NCBI GenBank assembly: GCA_961205875.1
Contig: OY540815.1
Coordinates: 5,208,001 to 5,272,000 of the forward strand
Length of the DNA: 64,000 nt
Direction of reading: 5' to 3'
From: Sialis fuliginosa
Taxonomy: Eukaryota > Arthropoda > Insecta > Megaloptera > Sialidae
A program made the translations under genes and the position numbers. The notes beneath the pieces are model-generated. The model did no database searches and was not told where the DNA came from. It saw only the letters and a program-made list of their open reading frames with translations. The first letter of the stretch is position 1. Each line of letters begins with the position of its first letter. Positions 11,591 to 22,689 of this stretch are shown here, one piece after another.

Positions 11591-14062
11591 TCACCCGAAG
11601 CCTAAGTCGCCATAAGTGGATGCTGGGTAAGGGTATCCATCATCTTCGTACAGAGAAGACTGTTGCAATAGATGAGGAGGAATTTCAGGAGAGTGGTGGT
11701 AAGATGCACCCGCTAGATAACCCGTACCCGCGTAACCATGGTGATGATGGGGTGGCGGGTGGTGATGATGTGTGGGTAACTGTTGGACAAAGAAAAAAAC
11801 ATATATCAACAAAGAATATTATGTTTTTGATCATGAATTTTGTAATATCATGATATACATATGATATATTTCCATGAATTAGTTGAATCGGTACAAGTCG
11901 AAATAGGGTTGCCAGATCTGCTTCCAAAAAATAGCGGACAAGCGGAGGGAGGGGGATAAGTAGTAAACAATAAAATACATTTTTTTGGATTTAATTAGAA
12001 CATAGCAAAATAGTATTTACATAAAAATAATGATTAACTTTTATGTTTATAATGCTTCAACGAAATCTTTGGCTTGAAAAATTCGCGCTCTATATTATGT
12101 ATATAGATTCTCCTATCCTTATTCTCTTCAACTGTACAGCTTTAGATTACGTACCATTTCATCATAAAGCTTTTGAGTAAAAAAATGTCCACTATTTTGT
12201 AAAAAAAATAGTGAAAAAAGCGGACTGTCCGCTCAAATAGTGGACACCTGGCAACCCTAAGTCGAAATTCTGTCTTTTTTTAAATGAATCGGTTCGATAA
12301 ATGTAGATTTAAATATTGAGTGTAAGAGTTGTATTATACAAGTCTCATTTCATTAGTTCCAGGAATGTTTTAAATTAGAATGAGTGGAAGAACAGTCTTG
12401 TACTAGTTATGTTTTTCCATTCAGCTGTTTGAATAGAGAATTTCGGACGAGTACTGTTTTTCTTTTCGCCGATTTAGTTGTACAGTTAGCTAGTACTATC
12501 CTATCTGAAAAATATGACCTGACACATTACTATAACGACAGTTATATTGTTAAAAAAAGCGTCGACGAAGAAAAAGCATTTGCATTAGTGGTAAAAATGG
12601 AATGCTATATCGATGGTTAAAATTTTAATTGGCTTAAGAAACAAAAATGCGACAATTAGGTTTTTTTGGTACAATTTTAGTCATTTTTCTTTCTCTATCT
12701 CGATTGGTATATTTAAAATTTTGATACTTCTAAAAATTCGTATTTAACACCTAACATAAAAAAATGAAAAAGTTCTTTAATAATTTTGATAAACTTTGGT
12801 TGGAAAAACACAAATTTGTCATGCACAAACAAAAAAAAGAGGTGTGAGTTATACTTCTTTGACATGATTGAAAAACAACTGCTGAGACTAGTAGTTACAT
12901 ATAGCTAGCAAATGAAAAACTAATACAAGATTTAAAATTTTCAATAATATTTTGTAATTTTTTTTTGTGTTTTTAAAATAGTTGAATTTTATATAATTCA
13001 TAACTCACCTCATGGTGCACATGCGCAATCGAGTGGTGGTGCTTGTGGTACTTGGTTCCTCCATGTCCTGCTTGATAGTACGAGCACAACTTGAACAAAT
13101 GCGAGAGCGCCGGGAACAGGAACAGCAGTACCTTGAGGAGGATCTTCTTTGCCGTGCCTACTCCAACTAATACAGGAAGTACAAACATTAGCTTCACTTT
13201 GATTAACTTTATTACAAGCATCAACGCCATGAAAGCCGTTACGAGTTTGCTGTTGAAAAATTTTTCTGCAAAAAAAATAAAAGGGTTTTAGTTTTTTAAA
13301 TAATTTTAATAATTTGTATCGCATTAATTTGCTTAGATTATAAAAAAGTCAGCAAACATTTCGATCTATCTCAAAATAGCCAATTCAATAAGAATCCAAT
13401 TAAATAAAATTATACTAACTTATTTTCTTGAAAAACCTAGGATCAGCCACTTCTGATCCTTTCGGAACCATCTCCAGTTTCACTACAGCTCCATTATCTT
13501 CAATCGTCCTTGGAGAAACCTTTAATGTAGCTCCATCAAAAACCATCTCTGGTAATTTCATCTCCATATCATGGGTCATAATAAACTTCACCCCTTTATC
13601 ATACAAAGAATCTGTAATCTCTTCAAAAGCTGAAGTTGTCCCTCTTCCTTGTTCGTAATCTTCAATATCACCATCATCTTCCGGTATTTCATTAACTTCC
13701 TTTGAATACTTTGTATAATCCACTTGATTCTTCTTGAATATCAAAGCATCCCCAATGACGTAATCATTTGGATATTCCAAATTCGATCTAAGATAAGAAT
13801 AAACATTCTTTTGTATACACGAGAAGGTAGTTTCTTTGCTACAATCTTTTAACAAACCATCCCAAAGTTCATTTCCTCCCGAAATGCTTCTATTCGTAAA
13901 AGTATCTTCAGTATTTACCGTTTCTTCTGTCGATGAATCATCTTTATTTGGTTTGAAAGTTGTATTCGCAGAATCTGAACTTGCATCTTTAGCTTCATCA
14001 CTACATGTTACTAAATTAACACATAGGACAAGACAAAGTAATGTATCACGTTTAAACTTCAT
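11591..14062 (-). CDS. Osiris family protein, gene A (Osi10-like candidate)
   Basis: Exons: 14062-13420, 13265-13009 and 11779-11591; junction phases 1 and 0; 362 aa if the TGA at 11591 is the stop. Start is the first Met of a clear signal peptide (about 1-20, ending LVTC). Residues 21-60 are an acidic Ser/Thr-rich spacer. The paired cysteines are C74 and C82 (KDCSKETTFSC), followed by the DUF1676 body with MTHDMEMKLPE (about 162-172) and DGATLKVSPR (about 176-185). Residues 222-268 form a long hydrophobic stretch broken by lysines. The tail (about 285-362) is His/Pro/Tyr-rich, with HHHHPPPHHHH coded across exon 3. Osiris proteins are insect-specific secretory/endosomal proteins of cuticle-forming epidermis. 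Length is above the usual family size because of the acidic spacer and His tail. The donor GTGAGT overlaps the stop codon, so a longer spliced form is possible. The Osi10 identity is inferred from position and tail only. Confidence 0.85.
11904..12259. mobile_element. hAT-type MITE, TAGGGTTGCCAG ends
   Basis: Inverted ends TAGGGTTGCCAG / CTGGCAACCCTA with an exact 8-bp target duplication AGTCGAAA (11896-11903 and 12260-12267). Subterminal 'agcggac' motifs occur on both sides. It sits in intron 2 of Osiris gene A, close to the exon 3 acceptor. Confidence 0.9.
12268..13008 (-). other. Rest of gene A intron 2
   Basis: AT-rich, with no exon supported on either strand. The plus-strand frame 12384-12620 has no recognisable composition and no conserved motif. 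Confidence 0.55.
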
Positions 14063-14130
14063 TTTAGATGTCTTTAATATTATAACATTTATAAAAGGAA
14101 TAAGTTATATCACATCATATACACTTCAAG

Positions 14131-14138
14131 TTTTTATA
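14131..14138 (-). promoter_or_regulatory. Candidate TATA box of gene A
   Basis: TATAAAAA on the minus strand, 69-76 bases before the ATG at 14062. No strong TCAGT initiator is seen at the expected distance, so this is weaker than the boxes of genes B, C and D. Confidence 0.4.
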
Positions 14139-14989
14139 AGTGTCGGTTTTCCAAGTCCAAAACTCACTGAAATGAAATAATTTTTTTTAAATTCATGTAT
14201 CCAGTTAAATGAATTCAAAACAACTGTAAATAAAGTATGAGGCATGATGTATTATTAATTCAATTAAAAAATCACGTGTTTAATTCATATAAAAAAACAT
14301 TAATTTAGTGGTTATGATTTGGAACGAATTCATTGAAATAAAACAAAATATAATTAATTGTATAATGTTAAAGTATGAAACCGTTAAATATGTTTCACAT
14401 TATAGCAAAAATACATAAAAAACGTGTAATCATATGCAACAGAGTGAGAGGGTAGATTCATTCATAATAAAGTACCTATCTGTCTTTGTTTAGTAGTTAT
14501 AACACCATCATTACAGGAGTGAGAAAGCGATACATGTGTTTAACCTTAAATAGATGTAAAGAAGATTAACGCTATAATGTTGTGGCTATTTAAAGAAAGT
14601 GGGGTAAAATTTTGAGTTAGAAAAAAATAAAATTGAATGTCCTACATTTCTTAATTGCTGAAGGCGTTTGTTTACAAATTACTATATTTGCATGAATTAG
14701 TAAATCGCCCGTTTACTAACCGTAATTATGTCTAAGATTATCGATTAGTTAACTGTGTATGTATTATTTCAGTAAACACATTTTTTGACTCAAAAATATA
14801 TACAAAATTAATATTCTATTTTACTTCAATCTAAAAACTAAACTAGGTAAAAGTCTAGCAATTAACATTAACTACTTCCTCAAAAACACATAAAATAAAA
14901 TACATCTTTTTCCCTTAAAAAAAAATCATACCTCAACTTTTCCTCCCTTAAACCAACTCGGATACAAGAACTACAAATCACTAAAAACA

Positions 14990-15190
14990 CCAAATATGCA
15001 CTAGCACAGAAATCACATGGTCACAACACGCGGTTACCGGTTGAGAATGACCGGGTCGTTGCGCGTGCCCATTCCCTAACAACACTTAACACTGAAACTG
15101 GAGGTACGGCAGTCGGTGAACGAATGATCATCGACAGTGGATCTCTACAACGGATATATGATCGTGCTCTGAGCGAGAGAGGAGGTGATG
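14990..15190 (-). promoter_or_regulatory. GC-richer patch upstream of gene A
   Basis: About 200 bases of mixed composition stand out from the AT-rich flanks, with no transposon ends and no open exon. On the minus strand it holds a TTTCAGTG initiator-like site near 15090, CATATATCC near 15158 and a possible donor CAACCG|GTAACC near 15035. It could be an alternative promoter with a non-coding 5' exon, or an enhancer. Confidence 0.35.
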
Positions 15191-15271
15191 TTATTATTCA
15201 GATGGGTTTCAAGTTAACCAGTGGTATAGTATTCTATTTTGTTCTCAAGAAAACTTTAAAAGTATTTCTCA

Positions 15272-15676
15272 ATTAGGTTTCCGTAGAAAACTAGGAAACC
15301 TTATAGTTTCGCCATGTCCGTCCGTCCGTCCGTATACGGACGAAGATTGAAAACCCAAAAAATGATAAGATTTTTGAAAAACATTTTTTTGGACCCCCTT
15401 TCCATAGACTGTCTAGTCCCCTCCACCATAATTTCTAAACTATCTATTCAAAAAATCTGAAAAAAATTCAGAATGTAGATTTTAAATAGTACTTCCACTA
15501 AAAATTATAACGAACACTGTCAACATTATTTTGGACCCCTCTCCCATATACTGAAAAGTGAACTCACATTTTTTTTTTCACTTACCCCATTGAGTGAGAT
15601 GTCATTAGATAGGTCTTCTAAAATGCAACAAAAAATATAACGGTGCGTGCCCAACACGCACTTGGCCGTTTTATTT
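15272..15676 (+). repeat. Lepidopteran GGTTCCG…CACTTGGCCG repeat
   Basis: Starts AGGTTTCCGTAG and ends CACGCACTTGGCCGTTTT, the ends of a repeat class very common in Lepidoptera. It includes a tccg simple array near 15320. The minus-oriented partner end is at about 16376-16430, and another copy is at 27208-27918. Confidence 0.75.
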
Positions 15677-16375
15677 TTATATATAAAAATGAATGTTCGT
15701 TTGTATGAGGCTGATAGACTCAGGAATTACTGAACCGATTTCAATGCAGTTTTCACCAATAGTTAGATAATTTTTCAGTACATGTTCGTGGCTATTAATA
15801 TTTTATGAAAACTTAAATTTAACATCAAAAGACTAAAAAATCTTTATCAAGTCGTGTTTTGTTTCCATGATGTCAGATTTTACAACTGCCATTTATATAA
15901 AAACATAGTAGCCATTGAATAAAGAATTCTATAATTTACGGTATCAGTATTTTATTAATTTAGGTCACTATATTTTATCGAACAATTAGATGATTTTTGA
16001 CATATGCTAACAATTAAATATTTTGAAATATATTGATTGAAAATTGAAATATAAAGAAACATTTCACTTCCAAGAAAGTTAAAATATCGAAATTAATTTT
16101 TATGTTTGTTGCTAACCTATTTATTTATTTATTTTTGTTTTTCATACAAATTTTAAGACAAGACTTGGTGTTTCCTAGAAGTTTGAAAATATGAACGGAT
16201 TTTATTCAGGTTTTCACCAATCAGTAGGTTAGGTTTAGGTGTATAATTTGTGTTTTCAGTCGGAGAAAAAATAATTCGCTGTGAACCGTGTGTTCAGAGA
16301 AAGTTGGGTGGGTATGTTGAGTGAGCATGTTGATTATTTTAGGTCTCTAAAAACCGAGTTCAATGCGCTAGTAAT
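15677..16375 (+). repeat. Dispersed repeat family Y, copy 1
   Basis: Begins around 'aaaatgaatgttcgtttgtatg' and runs through 'ggaattactgaaccgatttcaatg', 'tttacggtatcagtattttatt' and an atttatttattt run to 'gttgggtgggtatgttgagtg'. The same landmarks in the same order occur at 61975-62780. It lies between the two opposed ends of the preceding repeat class, so one element appears inserted in the other. Family unknown. Confidence 0.6.
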
Positions 16376-16428
16376 AAATAAAATTGCCAAGTGCGTGTTG
16401 GGTACGCACATGATAGGGTTCCGTAGTC

Positions 16429-16807
16429 ATTGGTCAAGTTCACGACTGACCAAAAACAGTGAACAATGAGCTTTGATTGGTTGATTCATGGAATTTCTGA
16501 TGGAATGTACCAGAAATTTAAAGAATGTCATTTTTTAAGCGTGTAAGGAAGTGAGAAAGAAGTAACTAGAAAGATATAGAAACTAGTGACCAGGCTAACC
16601 AAATAACTTTTATGTTCACTTCATGTTAAGCGTTTCTGTCAGAACACTAGTTTCTACCTCTTTATGGTTATTTCTGTCTCACTTTCTTACATGCTTAAAT
16701 AATGACATTTTTTTAAATTTCTGGTACAATCCACCAGAAATTCCATAAATCAAAATCAATCAAAGCTCGTTGTTCACTGTTTTTGGTCAGTCGTGAACGT
16801 GGCCATT
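16429..16807. mobile_element. Foldback MITE, about 160-bp arms
   Basis: Arms 16430-16589 and 16645-16807 are inverted copies of each other, for example cacgactgaccaaaaacagt against its complement near 16775-16795, with a loop of about 55 bases. It is inserted right after a GGGTTCCGTAGTCA repeat end. No coding potential. Confidence 0.75.
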
Positions 16808-17954
16808 ATCTTTCGAAATTATCTATATTTCTACAATATCATTGGTACAACAAAACTATTAAATTAAAAAAAAAAAAATTGTGAGTAATAATATTTTTCC
16901 ACGCCACTGGTTTCATGCACATACTTAGTGAACAGGTGTGGTTTTCCATTTCCGTACACATAATTCGAGGAGGCCAAGGTTTACCGCGCTTTAGAGTAGA
17001 TTAACTTAACCTGGTAGTCACAAATCGATTACATCTATAAATCAACAACGGATATTTGCAATATTCATGTGATATTATGTATTAACTGTTCCAGACATAA
17101 TCTCACACGTGTGGACTGCTGATTGTGAGGTAAATTTAATAAATAATTAAGGTTTGATGTTTCACCGGACGTTGGAATCACCTAATGTTAAAATTGATTT
17201 ATATTGATTCTATGAGAAATTGTACTGTTCTAATTATCTGCTGTAATTACGAATAATTTTTTTTGAATGTAGTTTTTTGCGGTTGTTCAATTGCTTAATT
17301 TTTTGTGGGGGAGGGGGTGGATTCATTCTACATCTCATTAACGTTTCGGCTAATATCTTGTGATTTTTTTTCATAAGATCTCATAGGTATCTCACGATCT
17401 ACAGTTTAGCGACCACTGCTTTGGAGCAATATTTTTGAAAAAAAAAAGATTATTTTATTGATAATCTATTGTTTCTTTAGGTGGTTTAATTTCTAATTTA
17501 AAAAATATCAAAATAAATATGATTAGAAAGATTATAATTTGTATAGTTAGCTTCTTCAATAGATAGATAGTTAGATAACGATTCATTCATAAAAATATAC
17601 TGAACATGTCAAAAAAATATTAAATTAACTATTTTACAATAAATAACAAATTAAAATTAAAAAGTATTATATCCTATAATTATATGTGCATTTCTTGCAT
17701 AAAAAATCTTTAGTTACAGTTATGAGTGTAAGGAGCTTTTTTAAGCGGAAAGGCCTAATGATGATACAAAAAAAGTTTTGATTTAAAAAAACATGTTTTT
17801 CTTTTTGTAGGGCCTTTTCGCGCTTTAAAAAAAATTGCACCAAAGTACCGACTGGCACCTTAACTTTTTAAATTCTTTGAGGTCTCAGGTATACGAATCT
17901 GAAGATAGTTGCCGGTTGTCATATTATGTCCACTCACTTCCTTCTAGCTCCCGG
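16808..17954. other. Intergenic DNA, no gene seen
   Basis: AT-rich. The minus frame 17667-17858 is lysine- and phenylalanine-rich with no recognisable feature. A hAT-like right end (agtttagcgaccactgct) stands alone at about 17404-17421. Confidence 0.5.
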
Positions 17955-18181
17955 TCTATTAATGAAATTAAAGTAAACATCCTAGATAAAATTATAATAA
18001 TATTTTTTGGCTGATAGGTATATGTATATTTGAAAACAAAATACTAATTACTATTTTATTAAATTTTGTGACGGCATTTCAAAATGCACCAATCACACAT
18101 AGTTAAATTTGACCAAAGGTTACTACAACACTTCTAATTGCCCCCATGTTAAATTTCCTATCAACTTGGAATACACTGTAT
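17955..18181 (+). mobile_element. Right half of TIR MITE family P
   Basis: Matches the right part of the whole copy at 53530-53910: 'atttcaaaatgcaccaat', 'ttgaccaaaggttactac', 'aattgcccccatgtta' and the end 'cttggaatacactgta'. The left end is missing. Confidence 0.7.
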
Positions 18182-19480
18182 AGATAATTTAAATGTAATT
18201 TATTTGTAATTTAAATGTAACACACAAGTTTATAGGTTGCCTTAATGATTTCAATTAATCATTTGTAATACTATTAATCTCTTAAAGATTATTGAAATTG
18301 TATTTATTAAAAATACGTGTTATATAAGATTTTGTTTGACATTAAAAAAAATCTAATTGTAACATCAGAAAGTTTTATTGCAGGAAATATTTAAGCGGTG
18401 CATTCATATTGCTTTAAATTATAGAATTATTGTAACATACATTTAAAAATACAGTGCCATGCATATAATTGTATAGGTTTATGCACTGCTTATTGTTGTT
18501 AACGCTTTTCAACTATTTAAGTTTAATTGTAGTATTAGTTGACGTGTTTCTGTTTTGTTTTTGAGTCGTTGAAAAAAAAAACGATGGTTTATTTTTATTA
18601 TGTTTTGTTAATAAATTTGTGGACGAGAGTTTGAAACATGAAAATAAATATATTTTCATGTTTCAAACTTACTAATTGTAAGTCAATTAATAAAATAAAT
18701 TCCATGAGAAATGTTTGGAAATATTTCGATTGTTAAATAGAAATTTGTATATCTATCATTGTTATTAACCAGATACTGATGAAGTCTTCAACAAGACGTA
18801 ACGTTTATCAAAATAAATAATGTTATATCTCATATAACTATTTTATTTTATTTATGACCTAAGAACCTCGAAATCAAAATAAAAATCATTAATAATGGTC
18901 ATTTTCATAAATTCTACATTATCTTTAAGTTAATATTTATATGGAAAGTTAAAATTTATATCATAAATATGACTAAAATTTTTGTGTTTTTGATTTCGTT
19001 ACAATTATTTTTATTGTATAAAAAATTGAAATTTTCAAACCACAGGCCTGTATTTCAAACAGTTCTCGAGATAAGGCCTCCAAATATTCAAAACATTCAA
19101 AAAGGTTACAAACTTTATTTAAATTCATTACTTCAGGTTGTGGAAAATCATATTAATTTATTTCATAGATTGTTTATTTTTCACGTTGGTTATAGCACTA
19201 GTTTTTAATTTCATCAAAATATATAGACAATAAAAACATTAAATATAGTAAAGAGCACTTCAACATAATTACATTGGACTAAAAAAATCAAACTTAAATG
19301 GCGGTCACATTATACGGTCTGTTGCTAATCGTTTAAGCGAAGTCTCGACAAACATGCCAATTAAAGGGAAATGGGCTGCTTAGGTTACACGTGCCGTGTG
19401 TATACAACGTATAATTAATTAAATATAAGTAAATACAAATGCTACTTAAGAAAGGGTAAGGAAAAGTTTGTTTTTTTAAT
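18182..19480. other. Intergenic AT-rich DNA
   Basis: No gene supported. Contains the hairpin at 18628-18669. A moderately GC-rich patch at 19290-19400 has no open exon. Confidence 0.5.
18628..18669. repeat. Perfect 19-bp-arm hairpin
   Basis: AGTTTGAAACATGAAAATA at 18628-18646 and its exact reverse complement at 18651-18669, with a 4-base loop aata. Function unknown; a MITE relic or a structured RNA are both possible. Confidence 0.8.
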
Positions 19481-19489
19481 CCTTAAGTT

Positions 19490-19865
19490 GGTCATCCACA
19501 CGTTAAGGGGGGAGTGGGGAGTCTACAAATTATGACCAGGTGTGACAAGGGGTGGGGGAAGTCACAAGCTTTGTGACGTCACATCTAAAAAATCAAAACA
19601 ATGAATTTTAATTAAATGAAATCTAAGAGCAAAAATGTGACGACAAATTAATTAGTAACTAGAGACCGGTGAAGAGTTTTTGGGAAAATTTCAAACGTGC
19701 ATGGAAAATTTCATATAAATAAAAATATTATAAACAGCCAAGAACAATGAAATAATTTTTTTTGTATTGATTTTGAGTACCTAATTATTGTTTCGAATTT
19801 GTGTGACGTCACAACAGGGGGGGGGGGGGTAAAAAACATTTAATATTTTTAATCGATTTCAAAAA
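19490..19865. repeat. Transposon-like segment with gtgacgtcac motifs
   Basis: Contains 'ggggtgggggaagtcac', 'tttgtgacgtcaca' and, 240 bases on, 'tgtgacgtcacaacag' followed by a G-run. This is the look of a common insect DNA-transposon remnant. Ends and target duplication could not be set. Confidence 0.4.
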
Positions 19866-20624
19866 AGGAGGAGGTTCTCAATTCGACAGTACCTATATAT
19901 TTTTATGTATGTTCGGGTATAACTCCGACAAATATGCAACGATTTGGTCGAATTTTTGTTTATTTGAAAGAGTATATTCTCGAGATGGTCCCATATATTT
20001 TTTTTCACAATCTGAGAATGGACCAAGAGAGATGCCATTCAAAAGGAGAAAATAATATCGAGTTAAAAAACCTTTAAAACACTGAAAAGTAATAGTTAAA
20101 AACAGTTTTTGAAGTCGGTCCCAAGCCAATTAAAAAAACTTAAAAAGACGACTTCAATTATTGCATAATTTTCAGTGTATTTTAGTTTTTTTTATGAAAT
20201 CAGTATTATTTATTTTTATTTTTTTTATCACCTTTATTATTTGTAATAGAAATGATTTTACTGTATTAAATATATAACAGTTTTGGTTTCTAATCGATCC
20301 TCATCTCAATTGTTTATTTTAAAGTACGTATTTTATACAGACAAATTGATGCAATTTGTCGTCTTAATGTCGAAGAAGATTTAACATACATTTACACAGA
20401 CATAAAGTTGTTTTTATTTTGTATATACTATTGTACTGTCACTTAAACGGTGTGTCAGAATAAATCGTGAGAATTTAAAATTCTTCTGTAAACAATGACA
20501 TTAAAAATATGTATTACATATTCAATGTGATTTAGAAGTCTTCATGCAATGGTATTTGAATATATAAAGAGTGTCGAAACTACGGACATTTATATATTGA
20601 TTTTTCAATACCTATATGACAATA

Positions 20625-21192
20625 AGGTACTGGCACCAGTCTTGGATATAACCCCGGTAATGGCTATTTTTAAATTAAATGTACTGAATTAGAAATATTT
20701 GTTGATAGTTGATTATTACCATTTCTTAATATTAATCTACATACATTTAACTGTCTTACAACATGATTTGATGACAATCGGCCAATAGGTGTCAAAATGG
20801 TGGACTTTTAAACTAATTATTAGTATAATTTATTTATTAATTATTATATTATCATAGCAACTGCTTTACGTTGTTTCAAATTTGACGATTCTTTTTTTTA
20901 TATCTTTTGTGTCGTAGTACTTACCATTTTGTAATCATTAGCAAGTGTCCATCACTGCGTGCTCATTACTGGTTTTACTTTATCCATTACTGGAGTAAAA
21001 ACATAAACAAAATAAAAGGCAATAATTTAAAAAACAAACTATATTTGCGGACTTTGGTAATTAAATTGATTAAATAAAGAGTTAATTGTTGTATTAGTAA
21101 CATGAGTTCATGAGAATTACAAAAAAGGAGATCGTAAATTACAAAAACAGTAAACCTTACTCTTATAGCGGCCATAACTGGTGCCAGTACCT
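20625..21192. mobile_element. MITE family T, whole copy (568 bp)
   Basis: Inverted ends AGGTACTGGCACCAGT / ACTGGTGCCAGTACCT with TA on each flank (20623-20624, 21193-21194). The interior is AT-rich and non-coding, with 'gcggccataactgg' next to the right end. Related copies: 24419, 30348, 39137, 63718 and partial ones at 8080, 45280 and 46288. The minus frame 20987-21175 lies in it and is spurious. Confidence 0.85.
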
Positions 21193-21194
21193 TA

Positions 21195-21924
21195 TAGTGT
21201 TTTCATGAAGAAGCTAATTTCATAATAATTTTAGATTTTAACATTGTTCAGTATTTAAATCTCTTTTTCACAAACATAAAATCATACTTAATTTATTTGC
21301 AATATTTGTATAAAAGTACAATAAACAATTAATAATAATTAAGAATATTTTAAAGACTATATTGAATACTACATAATTTTTTTGGTCATTTATATTTTAT
21401 ATGTAGACAGATACGGGTCGCATAAAATGACATGTCAAAATTATAAATATTAATTTAATTGTACCTATTAATTTCCATAATATAATTAACAACTGCCAAT
21501 ACATTATATAAAGTGTATATAACATTCAAAATAATGTGCAAATGGGAAAAATATATTAACTAGTTATTTTGTAAATCACATATTGCTTATAAAAACTAAT
21601 CTGTTATGATGACCCCATGTATCAGCGATCTAGTAGTCTATGAATGCACGTTATTAAAAAAAACTGTTTCTGTGAACTTGAATTCAAAAAAATCGTGTCT
21701 GTACTACTTAAATTAAAAATTAACAATTTCATCTATAGGTTATTAGTTCATTAAGAATAAAAATCTCATTATGTAGATCTCCAATGGGATTGGTACTTGT
21801 GTTTGTTTCTCTGGATTTTAGCTCCAACGTAGACATTATAAGTCAAAAGGTTTTATTGCAAATTTTATATTATTATCAGAAATGCGAACCGAACATAAAT
21901 CTAACATAACCGTCAATAATAAAT
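21195..21924. other. Intergenic AT-rich DNA
   Basis: Nothing recognised: no exon structure, no repeat ends. Confidence 0.5.
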
Positions 21925-22685
21925 AATTCGGGCAAGACATACACGAGTTTATGCCATAAGGGTTCCGAGATACGTACTACGTGGAATGTTTGGAACCACT
22001 TACAGGTGTATTTTTAAGTTAGAAAAAATATAAAAAAGTGTCAAGTTCTACTAATTGAGATCTATATTTTGACACCCCACTTGCCTAGATATCAAAATAA
22101 AAAATTCTATGACGCCCCTCTCAATAATTCCAAAATTTAAAATTAATTTGTTGAGTTTAGTATTTGTCGTTGGTAGTCCCACCAAAGCCTCGTTATCAAA
22201 TTTTTTTCAGATTCTTGGGCCAGTAGTTACCGAGCAAGAGGTAGGGTGGACAAAATAAAATACTGCTTTTAGCCCCCTACAGGCGACATTTTTTAGTTAG
22301 AAAAAAAATAAAAAATATAATCAAATTCTACTAATTGAGATGTACATTTTGACATGCCACACGTCTTGGTATACAATTTTTTTGTTTTTTGATTTAGAAA
22401 AAAAATAGAAAAAGGGTCAAATTCCGCTTGTTTGGTTATACATTTTAACGTGCCACATGCCTTGGTATAATTTTTTTTTTACCTAGCTTTAGTTCTTTAT
22501 TCCCCCCCCCCCCTGAAAAATTATTTATTCAATAAATTTGTACATATTTTACTAGAGGGTATCATTTTACATGTTCAGTAAAAATTTCAAGTTTCTAGCT
22601 TATATAGTTTACGAGCTATTTAGCTTTGAGTGAAAGGGACGGACGGACGAAGTGAGATTAATAAGGTTTCTTCGGAACCCTAAAA
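21925..22685 (+). repeat. Dispersed repeat family R, copy 1
   Basis: Shares a run of landmarks with 43090-43545 in inverted orientation: 'caagacatacacgagt', 'tttggaaccactta', 'aattgagat-ta-attttgaca' and 'tcccaccaaagcctcgtta'. It ends with a ggacggacgg array and 'tcttcggaaccctaaaa', the GGTTCCG-type end seen in lepidopteran repeats. Two C-runs interrupt it. Confidence 0.6.
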
Positions 22686-22689
22686 ACTG

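Noticed and set aside
11620-14180. Plus-strand frames over Osiris exons (11620-11853, 13091-13291, 13428-13658, 13836-14180)
   Set aside because: They are antisense shadows of gene A exons, which have consistent splicing and family motifs.
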